Positions 44,266 to 53,000 of a DNA stretch of 60,715 nt are shown in pieces (the first letter of the stretch is position 1; each line of letters starts with the position of its first letter). Position numbers and translations under genes: made by a program. This DNA is from Lactonifactor sp050944855 (GTDB lineage: Bacteria > Bacillota > Clostridia > Lachnospirales > Lachnospiraceae): assembly GCA_050944855.1 (NCBI GenBank), contig JBMNRU010000017.1:1-60715 (forward strand). Direction: 5' to 3'. The notes beneath the pieces are model-generated. The model saw only the letters and a program-made list of their open reading frames with translations. It did no database searches and was not told the DNA's origin.

Positions 44266-47200
44266 CTAACATAACTGTAACAATATACTTCCTAATTGTA
44301 TGATTCCTCCCCTGGGAATCACTGCCGTCTGCCCAAACTGAATTTTCTCGTTGGTTGCTGCGATAAAAGTACCATTGGTGGTATTCAGATCTTCTATCAC
44401 ATATTCATCCTCCGACTGTTTTCGCACCAGAACATGCCGACGGCTTAAAGATGGCTGCTTCAGCACCAGATCACAATCCGGCGCTCTGCCAATGATGATT
44501 TTTCCCTTTGAGGACTCCAGTATTTGTCCCGTTGAGCATATTCTTACTCTGATCACGGGAGTTTTTGTATCTATTTCATCGGTCAACTGTACGGTTGCCT
44601 CAAATCCAAATTTTTCTTCCAGGTTACCCTCACCGGCGTCCTTTTCGCTGCCCGTGAACATGCCATTCAAATTGGCCTTTCTTATACTCTCATATTCCTT
44701 TAGCTTTTCCTGACGCTTTCTGAGAAATAAAGCATCTCCCATAGTAAGTCTGCGAAGATGTAAATCCTGTAAGATTTCCCCAAAGGTATTGTACTTTATC
44801 TTATGTCCTTCCTTCGTACTCTTTTGCAGGATCAGATTCACCTTGTCCACAAAGCTTTTACTCAATGACTGGCTGCTGATCATATCAAACGGCAGGATCG
44901 GAATCCGGCCGGTACATAACTGATAAAGCAATACTGCGATCTCTTCCACTTCTTTCTCGAAATAATATTGCCTGTTTTCCATCTGCAGTTTCATGACGCC
45001 ATAATAATGATTCTGAAGACGTGTGAATCCCAGTTTTCTATCCCGGGTAACAACCAGACTTCCCCTTGCAAAATCCCTGAATCCAAGATTCTGAAAAAAC
45101 AGGTAATCCATTGCATTAATCACAGAAGAAATCCACTTTGTAATCTCCTCTTCCTGCAGCCTGTGATCCTTTAAATACTGATCCAGAAATATTTCACCCC
45201 GGTATTCCTGAAAGGTATACATTTTTCCGTTGTTGACCATAATATCATATATTTTCGGGAACATAGGATGTGACAGATTCACTGCCATTTTCGCCTGATT
45301 CAGCATCACATCCTTGCTGACGTTGATATTATGATCCACCTGCACCAGAATTTCATAGGCAAGCTTTTTATGAGTGCCCAGATAGGAAACGGTACCCTGT
45401 CTGTTGGCAATCTCATCGCCGATCTGAAAAAGCGGATGATGAATGCCGGCGGGATTTGCTTCCGGCTGCTGAAAATCAAACAGTTCATCCGGAAGGGACT
45501 CCGTCAGCCTTTGTTCATAACCGTTCTTCTTCTCTACCATCTGAATTCTGCCAAGCATCATTTCCACATCAATAGGCAGATCAAAACTTTCCAACAGCAC
45601 AACATGTATAGGAATTCTGTGATTCATGGCAAAATTCAATTCATTTTTTACATAGTCAGAGGAAGCCGCTGCCCGTGATAAAAGCAGCAAACATACCGAA
45701 GATTTTTCCAAATGTGACGCAATCACCAAATTCCAGTCATCACCTGAATGTAATCCGTTGTCATACCAAAAACGCACTCCATTCTCTCTTAAAACATTGC
45801 AGATTTCTGTCATACTGTCCGTGTCCTGATGAGAGTAGCTGATGAACATATACGGGGCGCTTCCTTCATACATATCGACGGCTTCATTGCCTGCTTTCTT
45901 TTTGGAAATGATGTTTTCACTTTCCATTTGAATCACATACAACAATCTATCATTAAAATGCTTTTTACTGAGTTCGTTCGGCGGCGGACAATTGGACGGC
46001 GGTTCCAGCGGAATCGGCTCTATAGCCTCCACACCTTTGTGATCCAGGGCATAACGCCATTCCTTCTCTACCCACTGAGATTCCTTTGCATAATGCGACC
46101 AACACAAAAACAGCGTGTCGCGCCTGTCAATCTCCGTCCAGAGCGCATCCTCCCAGGATTCTCCGCTTCTTAAGCTCTCCACATCAAAAAAGATATCCAT
46201 ATCCGGCCGTGCTTTTTTCATTCCCTGGATAATCATTGCCACACGCTGCCGGTCCTGACTTGCATAGGATACAAAGGCTGACAGTACATCCTCCTGTGTA
46301 ACCGTAATCTTCTGCTGCGCAAAAGACGAACATTTGGCAGTGAATTTCAACCGGCTCGCAATCACATCATTGATATAAACCACTGCTGTGAACAGCACCT
46401 GTTTTTTCGTAAATTCTTCGGGAAGCATAACTGCAAAACGAAAGATCAGATACTCCCTTTGCCATTCCTGTTCCTCTGTATCATCATCTATCATAAAATC
46501 CGGAGAAGAGAGCTGTATCCTGACTTTTGCGCCTTCTTTTACCTTTACCGTCCCGGATCGGGTCTCTTTTACAGGAACCTCTGCATCCCTTATCAGATCA
46601 TCCACCACGGATCGAAAAGCATCCTCGAACATTACAATATCGATCAGAGAATACTCTTCTTTTTCCAGTGTTTTCGGCGCCACCGCCGAAAAATGGACTT
46701 TACTGATTTCCAATTGTGAGCAATCCGTTTCTGACGGCAGGTCAGCATCTATCCCCATCCTCCCATGTGTCATTTGCGGGGAAGGATTCTGGTAGGATAA
46801 TGGAGGAACACGATAGCAATCTGTTCTCTGATTCATGCGTCTGAAAACCGCAAGCATTTCCTCCATGTTCTCATATCGGTCACCCGGATGATAAGCGGTT
46901 GCCTTTTTTATCATCTGATTTAACCATTCCGGAAAGGTGGAATCTTCCAGATAGACAGAATCTGCCCTGCGGGTCTCTGCCTCTCCGAACACATAGGGAT
47001 AATTTCCCCCTGATACTATGTAATACATGGTAATTCCCAGGGAATACATATCCTCTTTGCCGCTGTATCCTGTCTGGTAAAACATCTCCGGAGCATAATA
47101 CTTTGGCGTTCCTCTGCGGAAGGGCTTTTCCTGATACTGTGTGATCGTACAGGCCGAAGAGACATCCCCCAGCATCACATTTCCTTGATCATCGATCAAA

Positions 47201-47427
47201 ATATTCGTCGGATTAATATTCAAATGTAAGAGATTCTTCCTATGAAGAGTTACCACGGCTTTCATTACCTCTTCCAGAATAGAAAGCACATCGGACATAG
47301 AAAGCTTCTTTTGCTTCCTGTATTCTGGCAGATCAACACCAAATACAGGAGCTGGTCCACAATGAGGACAGGCATCATATTTTTCAGCATCATAAAAATG
47401 CCCTGCTTTGCATTTTTCCAATCTCAT
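44266..47427 (-). CDS. Zinc-ribbon / pseudokinase / TIR / TIR / pseudokinase / FHA protein
   Basis: 1053 residues. Cysteine-histidine knuckle (C6, H10, C20, C23). Kinase-like C-lobe, about 35-195, with catalytic loop H-L-N-I-N-P-T-N in place of HRDxKPxN and GDVSSA in place of DFG, so probably inactive. TIR 1, about 383-500 (AFVSYASQDRQRVAM, FFDVESLRSGESWEDAL, E455/456 in QWVEKEW). TIR 2, about 525-640 (MFISYSHQDTD, FWYDNGLHSGDDW, E597 in DYVKNEL). A second kinase-like lobe, about 680-920. C-terminal FHA, about 955-1050 (IIIGRAPDCDLVLKQPSLSRRH, TTNGTFI). TIR domains often cleave NAD or make signals; FHA binds phospho-threonine. It has its own promoter and terminator. Confidence 0.85.
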   Translation of the reverse strand: MRLEKCKAGHFYDAEKYDACPHCGPAPVFGVDLPEYRKQKKLSMSDVLSILEEVMKAVVTLHRKNLLHLNINPTNILIDDQGNVMLGDVSSACTITQYQEKPFRRGTPKYYAPEMFYQTGYSGKEDMYSLGITMYYIVSGGNYPYVFGEAETRRADSVYLEDSTFPEWLNQMIKKATAYHPGDRYENMEEMLAVFRRMNQRTDCYRVPPLSYQNPSPQMTHGRMGIDADLPSETDCSQLEISKVHFSAVAPKTLEKEEYSLIDIVMFEDAFRSVVDDLIRDAEVPVKETRSGTVKVKEGAKVRIQLSSPDFMIDDDTEEQEWQREYLIFRFAVMLPEEFTKKQVLFTAVVYINDVIASRLKFTAKCSSFAQQKITVTQEDVLSAFVSYASQDRQRVAMIIQGMKKARPDMDIFFDVESLRSGESWEDALWTEIDRRDTLFLCWSHYAKESQWVEKEWRYALDHKGVEAIEPIPLEPPSNCPPPNELSKKHFNDRLLYVIQMESENIISKKKAGNEAVDMYEGSAPYMFISYSHQDTDSMTEICNVLRENGVRFWYDNGLHSGDDWNLVIASHLEKSSVCLLLLSRAAASSDYVKNELNFAMNHRIPIHVVLLESFDLPIDVEMMLGRIQMVEKKNGYEQRLTESLPDELFDFQQPEANPAGIHHPLFQIGDEIANRQGTVSYLGTHKKLAYEILVQVDHNINVSKDVMLNQAKMAVNLSHPMFPKIYDIMVNNGKMYTFQEYRGEIFLDQYLKDHRLQEEEITKWISSVINAMDYLFFQNLGFRDFARGSLVVTRDRKLGFTRLQNHYYGVMKLQMENRQYYFEKEVEEIAVLLYQLCTGRIPILPFDMISSQSLSKSFVDKVNLILQKSTKEGHKIKYNTFGEILQDLHLRRLTMGDALFLRKRQEKLKEYESIRKANLNGMFTGSEKDAGEGNLEEKFGFEATVQLTDEIDTKTPVIRVRICSTGQILESSKGKIIIGRAPDCDLVLKQPSLSRRHVLVRKQSEDEYVIEDLNTTNGTFIAATNEKIQFGQTAVIPRGGIIQLGSILLQLC

Positions 47428-47466
47428 ACACTGTCCTCCTTAACACAATTCCAAATAATCACTCTC

Positions 47467-47494
47467 ATTTTACATACAGCATACCACAATTCAA
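47467..47494 (-). promoter_or_regulatory. Probable promoter of the TIR/FHA gene
   Basis: Minus strand: TTGAAT (47494-47489), a 16-bp spacer and TAAAAT (47472-47467), 40 bases before the start codon. Reasonable but not consensus. Confidence 0.5.
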
Positions 47495-47520
47495 CGGTAT
47501 ATTAAAAGCATATTCCGGAG

Positions 47521-47585
47521 ATTGATCCCTGCTTCTTGAACTGTCGTTCAAGAAGCATCCCTCGCTCTAAAGAGCTCGGTCAATT
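47521..47585. repeat. Hairpin element, copy B
   Basis: 54 bp (47532-47585) identical to copy A at 35298-35351, in the same orientation. Preceded likewise by ATTGATCC (47521-47528). Hairpin arms 47532-47541 and 47546-47555. It stands just upstream of the TIR/FHA gene promoter and beside the toxin gene. Confidence 0.85.
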
Positions 47586-47605
47586 TGAAATTAGTTCTAA
47601 ATGGT

Positions 47606-47905
47606 TTATTCAAAAATCCTCGTAATATCCCGATACCGGTTCACCACCCGATAGATTTCCACATACTTCTCTCTCACTTTATAAATAATCACATAATTCT
47701 CCCAAACTGCATACTTGTAATCTGTTCGGAAACTAACTCTTTGGGAAAGATCTGCTCCTATCCCCGGAAACATTTGTATATTCTCAAATTTACCGTAAAT
47801 TTCTTTAAGCGTTTCTGCCGCATATTCTGCATTATCCTCAGCAATATAATCCCGAATTTCTTTTAAATCCGTTACAACCAATGGGTTCATTCGTAAGTCT
47901 AACAT
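47606..47905 (-). CDS. RelE/ParE family toxin
   Basis: 99 residues. The RelE/ParE pattern is plain: LVVTDLKEIRDYIAEDNAEYAAETLKEI in sections, then FPGIGADLSQRV, YKYAVWENYVIIYKV and VEIYRVVNRYRDITRIF. It probably cuts mRNA on the ribosome or poisons gyrase, depending on subtype. Start three bases after the antitoxin stop with GGGGGAG upstream, so the two are co-translated. Confidence 0.9.
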   Translation of the reverse strand: MLDLRMNPLVVTDLKEIRDYIAEDNAEYAAETLKEIYGKFENIQMFPGIGADLSQRVSFRTDYKYAVWENYVIIYKVREKYVEIYRVVNRYRDITRIFE

Positions 47906-47908
47906 AGC

Positions 47909-48157
47909 CTACTCCCCCACAAGTACCTTTAATTCGTCCAGGCTGAGCCAGCCTTCGCCGTCTTTGACTGCCTCCTCTGCTTCCTGCAGCTTCATTAATA
48001 TCTTCTTCTCTGCACGATCACGCTCATAATCTTCTATATCGAGTACAACAAAACGCCCTCTGCCATTTTTAGTAAGATATACAGGTTCTCCTTTACGACA
48101 ATTTTTCAGGACCTCATTATAATTTCTTAAATCAGATACCGGTAAAATATTTGCCAT
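47909..48157 (-). CDS. Phd/YefM family antitoxin
   Basis: 82 residues. N-terminal DNA-binding and dimer part (ILPVSDLRNYNEVLKNCRKGEPVYLTKNG in sections, then RFVVLDIEDYER), acidic C-terminal tail that would wrap the toxin. It lies directly upstream of the RelE/ParE toxin. It should repress the shared promoter. It may help keep the adjacent accessory locus in the genome. Confidence 0.9.
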   Translation of the reverse strand: MANILPVSDLRNYNEVLKNCRKGEPVYLTKNGRGRFVVLDIEDYERDRAEKKILMKLQEAEEAVKDGEGWLSLDELKVLVGE

Positions 48158-48210
48158 ATTCTTTCAGCTCCTTCCTCGATTCTACATGATTTCTATATTT
48201 AGTATACGCA

Positions 48211-48250
48211 AAAGAGCTGTAAAATTCAACTTAAAATTTTACAGCTCTTT
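48211..48250 (-). terminator. Intrinsic terminator after the surface protein
   Basis: Perfect 16-bp stem (48211-48226 with 48235-48250, AAAGAGCTGTAAAATT arms), 31 bases after the stop of the surface-protein gene. Confidence 0.85.
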
Positions 48251-48281
48251 ATCTGTTTCATTTGTATCTATGACTTCTTTT

Positions 48282-50072
48282 TTATCGGTTTTTTCTTCTT
48301 GCCCGAAGCATATGGCAGCATAATATTACCATTCCTGCAAACGAAAGAGCTGCGAATGCAAAATATTTTCCTGCCTGCATGGAATCTCCTGTGTTAACGC
48401 CTGACTTCGGCCCGTTATTGGAAGTTTTGTCCACATCCAAATCCACAGGCAGAATCGTTCCTTCCTCTACAAAAAGTACTTCTACCTTTGCATCCTCCTG
48501 GATATCCTTCCATGTAAACGAGCCTTCCGTTCCGGATACAAGATCCGGTCTCTCTGCTCCATTTACATATACCATACCAACTACGTATCCTGGATCTGCC
48601 TTCCATTCCACAACAACTTCTTCACCTTTTTCTGCAGTGAAGTTTCCGGTAATCTGGCCCAATCCCCCGGTCACACCGGTCGTCACATGTACAATTTTGT
48701 CCATGGGTACGATTGTGCCGTCTTCTCTCTCAAATACAACATTGATGGTATGTTCCGAAGCAATGTTTTTAAATATCACTTCCCTCTTATCCAGAAGTTC
48801 CGGACAGGAGACGCCGTCAATCTCTACACGGCCAACTCTATAACCTTTTGCGGGAGCCCAGCTGACTGTATACTGACTTTCCTTATTTACCCTGGCTGAA
48901 GGACTGATCGTACCTTTTCCTTCTCTGCTTGTCTGAATCTGGAAAGTTCCTTTTGTATTTTCATCTTCCGCTTTTTTCTGCTGGAACAGAACGGTAACGG
49001 TATGGTCTTCCCTGATATCTTTAAATTCGGTCCGGCCGGCATCCTTCAGGTCATCTCTTACCTGCCCGTCTACGATAACAGTCTGTACGGTCCAGCCGTC
49101 TGCTGCCTCCCATGTTACCGTATGGTCTGCACCATCCGGTACCTTCAATGTACCATCAACAAAACCTTCTCCGGAACCGATATTAGCCGTAATCGAATTC
49201 ATATCTTTTATATTCGGCTTCTGTTCGCCTTCTTTTGCAAAAACGACAGCCACGTGATGATCCCGCCCTATATTTCGAAATTCTACAGATCCTTTGTCAA
49301 GCAGATCATCCCTCTTTGTACCGTCTACCTTCACAGATGCCACATAATATCCCGTATCCGCTTCCCAATGTACGGTATGGTCTGCATCTTTTTCCACAAC
49401 CGCACTTTGGTCTATGGTTCCACCCTGGGTTCTTTCCGTTGAAATCACATATTTTTCTTTTATATCTCCACTCGGTGCATCCGGCGCGTCTTTCGCGATC
49501 AGAATAATTTCTACCGTATGATCTGCGGACAGATTTTCAAAATCTACTCGCTTTCGATTCAAATATCCGTCATTTGTCGCACCGTCTATACGCACTTCTT
49601 TTATCGTAAATAAACTCGTATCAAAATCCCATTCCACACGCCAGTTGCTTCCGTTTGCAAGCTCATGCTGTGTCGGGGTAATTTCTCCTTCTCCGTTGGT
49701 AATCATGGTAACTACGGACCATGTTGGCTGCGCTGGATCTTCATCCGGATCCGGGGTTGTTGATCCGCCTCCGCTCTTTTTCAACGTCACAGTAATATCA
49801 TATTCATCCTGAATATCTGTAAGAGTAAGCGCTGTTCCCACGGGTACGATATCATTACGCTGTGCTCCGTTTACTTTCACGGTTACGGATGCCACTTCAT
49901 ATCCGGATGGAACTGTCCAAGCCAGGTCAGCCTGACCTCCAACCTCATATTCTCCGCTTCCCGTGAATTCTCCCGGACCACCTTCTACCCGTCCTGTTAC
50001 CTTCCGCAATACTGCCGGATCCGTCGGGGTTCCATCTGCTCTGGTATATTCAACACGAACCTTGTGAGGCAT
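48282..50072 (-). CDS. Surface protein, C-terminal part after in-frame stop (InlB-type repeats, sortase anchor)
   Basis: 596 codons from ATG 50072. Tandem divergent InlB B-repeat units, each closing with a strand like FKDIREDHTVTVLF, and a C-terminal anchor: VNTGD, a hydrophobic helix (AFAALSFAGMVILCCHML) and a basic tail RARRKNR, a sortase signal of the (N/P)-x-TG type. It has no signal peptide. It is in the same frame as the 50094-54071 gene, only a TAG apart; the residues between (VDVRSIT) finish the last upstream repeat. It is therefore the 3' portion of one gene. A GGAG at nine bases from the ATG could allow reinitiation, but the product could not be exported. Confidence 0.85.
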   Translation of the reverse strand: MPHKVRVEYTRADGTPTDPAVLRKVTGRVEGGPGEFTGSGEYEVGGQADLAWTVPSGYEVASVTVKVNGAQRNDIVPVGTALTLTDIQDEYDITVTLKKSGGGSTTPDPDEDPAQPTWSVVTMITNGEGEITPTQHELANGSNWRVEWDFDTSLFTIKEVRIDGATNDGYLNRKRVDFENLSADHTVEIILIAKDAPDAPSGDIKEKYVISTERTQGGTIDQSAVVEKDADHTVHWEADTGYYVASVKVDGTKRDDLLDKGSVEFRNIGRDHHVAVVFAKEGEQKPNIKDMNSITANIGSGEGFVDGTLKVPDGADHTVTWEAADGWTVQTVIVDGQVRDDLKDAGRTEFKDIREDHTVTVLFQQKKAEDENTKGTFQIQTSREGKGTISPSARVNKESQYTVSWAPAKGYRVGRVEIDGVSCPELLDKREVIFKNIASEHTINVVFEREDGTIVPMDKIVHVTTGVTGGLGQITGNFTAEKGEEVVVEWKADPGYVVGMVYVNGAERPDLVSGTEGSFTWKDIQEDAKVEVLFVEEGTILPVDLDVDKTSNNGPKSGVNTGDSMQAGKYFAFAALSFAGMVILCCHMLRARRKNR

Positions 50073-50093
50073 GGTAATACTCCGTACATCGAC

Positions 50094-53000
50094 CTAAACG
50101 GCCTGGTCGTTAACAACCGTTGTAACCTCACCGCCCGCTCTTGCCGGAGAACGTTTCATAAGCGGAACATTATTTTCAACATCGGCCTCCGCTTCTTCGT
50201 CGCTCACCATAACTGTTTCCGGTTTTTCATATTCCAAATTTCCGTCAACAGTAACTGATTGTAAGATCCATCCATCTATCGGAGCAGCTGTCACCAGATA
50301 ATTCTGACCATCGTAAAGTGTTTTGGTCGGTGCAATAGAACCACCGCCGACAATCTCTGTCTCTACTTGATACAAAACAGGTTCCATAACCACCCGTACC
50401 GTCTGATCTTCTCTTATATTTGTCAAATTTGCAGATTCTGTATCCGCGTCCATCTGCTGATCATTTACAAGAACTTCTTTTACCTTATAAACCGCATAAT
50501 CCGAATCTTCCACATCATCCGTCGTTCTCACCACAGAATCCCATTCTACGGTATAGTTATCTCCCACATTGACGGTTGCCGACTCTGTAATCTGTCCTGG
50601 AGACCCTACCAGTTCTGTTGTAACCTGTACCTTTTTCGGCTGCGGATCATCCGGGTTCTGTGCTGTATCCTGAAATGTCACATCAACCACATGGTTCGCC
50701 CTAACATCCGCAAAAGTATAACTGCCGGCGGCAATTTCATCTGCGGTCAGACACTTTTCTGCTGCCGTACCACGGTCAAGCACAATTCCGGACACTTCAT
50801 AGGAGCCCTGCGCCATCCATGTAACTGTATGATCCGTTCCGGGCTGTACAACTCCATTTCCTGTTACTGCAGTATTCACTCTTCCGGCATCGCCATTCCA
50901 GGTATTGACTGTAATCGTATAATAGCCGTCCGTCGTCGGTCTCTCCGGCGTTTCTTTCATCTCATAGACCACTACCACATGATGATTACCCGCTAGTTTT
51001 TTGAACTCCACACTTCTCTTATCTGTCGGATAATCCTGTCCGTCTACGGTAATGCTCTGGATCACATCCATGCCGCCCGGCTGCCATTCTACGATATAAT
51101 CACTACCTTCCGCCAGCGTTTTGGATTTGGATATAACGGCCTCTCCGCTTCCGCCTTTCTGCTCTGTCGTTACAGTGAAGTATTGCGGACGATCTTCTTC
51201 CTCTCCGTCATCATCATTATCTGCTTTTTTCTCGGCAAATTCTACTTTTACCACGTGACTTTCCTGAATATCCGCAAATCGGATCGTATTGCCTGCGCCT
51301 CCGTTCACCAGGTCGTCCCGCACATCGCCGTCTACCATAACGCTGGTTACTTTATAGCCTTCATCCGGCGTCCATGTAACTGTGCTTTCTTCTCCTTCTA
51401 CAAATCGACCGCCGCCACTGATCGTACCATGGCCATACTTAACTGCCGTTACATCATAAGTCCGGGTTTCCCATTTCGCTGTCAGCTGCAAATTGCCTGT
51501 TTTTCTCGGTGCCAGCTTACTATAGAGATCTGCCGTATTGGTAAATACAGCATTCGCTCCCTCATTAACCCCTGTCAGTTTATTACCATCCTGATCATAC
51601 CAGCCAAGGAATGTACAATGAGGCTTCACCGGCTCTTGAAACGTCACTCCGTGAAGTACTGTATAAGTCTGAGGATTTTCTTCCTCCAGTACACCGCCAT
51701 CTAGATCATAAGTAAGGGTATATTCATATGGATAGTAATGATATGCAAAATCCATTGCATATCCCGGCTGATTTACTTTCGTACCAAAGTCATACTCCTG
51801 ATATGCCCCGTCTTCCTGTTCCATCTGCCCCGTTCCAAATTTAGGCTCCAGATAGAATCCATTTGGCAGTGACAGCGCATAATCCGCATTAGGCAAAAAC
51901 TCTGTTCCATATGTCTGGGAACGATACGTTGTCTGCAGCAGGAAGCTGCCGTCATCTCCGGCGCCTCCCTCATTTGCCTGAAAGCCGCCTGCATAATGCA
52001 CATATTTATTATTATATCTGGCTGTCTCTACTGTAAAAAACTGGGTAAACACACCAGAAGCCATACCATTACTGTTGGTCACTTTCAGTGAGATGGAATA
52101 ATTGCCCTCACCAAAAGCGGGATCATTATAATTGATATCCGGGAACTGCTTGCTGGTATACGTCTGCAGCACTGTTTCCCCTTTTTTTAAGGTCCATTCA
52201 TAGCCTGTGAGCTCATAGCCCTGGGGATCGTAGGAAACATCCATAACCGAAAGCTTATCTGCTGTCGAAATCGCATTCGAGCTTAAGGTAAAGTTCGCCA
52301 CCGGTGCTCCTATTCCCACATATTTGATCGCACTGGATGTGACACCCTGCTCATCTGTGACTTCCAGTTTAATCATATAAACTTTATTCGCCGTAAATTG
52401 GCTTAATTTTCCACTGGTCCAGGTATCCGCTGTTGCTTCTTTATAATACCAGGCTTCCTCTGCAATTCCCTCTCCATATCCAATATCCGTTTCCGAATCC
52501 AGATCATAAGAAGTAGAGGTCAGCGTCAAAGTGCCGCTCTGAATGTTTATATTAAAGTCTGCTACCGGTTTTCTGTGAGCATAGACTTCCTTTACCTTCT
52601 GATTATCGAAAGAAATCTCATATTTACCGGGCTTATCAAAAGAGCACATCAGATCTTTCTGAAACACTTCTGTAGCCGAAGATTTTCCTTCGCTGTTTGC
52701 AAAATAATTTTCATCATGATGTACCAGCCATCTTCCGGTTGGGAAAAGCTGCGATACAGCCCCATTCTTCAGGGATTCCGGTGAGACAACCAATTCTACG
52801 TTTTCACCGACAATTACATACTGCGCATTGGACTGCTGCAGCCGGTCTATTACTTTCTTTATGTAATCTGCCGTAGCATTGATCGCTGCCTGATAATTTC
52901 CATTATCAGTAAATATCCCGTTGTTATCATTCTTCGAAATAAACTCCTGCGCAGATGCTTTATTCTCATTTGTTCCCCACTGGATGAAATGAATCCCGTC

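Noticed and set aside
18059..47427. Integrative conjugative element
   Set aside because: VirD4-like ATPases, ClpP and a Replic_Relax-like protein point that way, but no integrase, relaxase, VirB4 or attachment repeats were found.
44266..47427. Active serine/threonine kinase
   Set aside because: The HRD aspartate is asparagine, the DFG motif is altered and the ATP-binding N-lobe is not seen, so it is called a pseudokinase.
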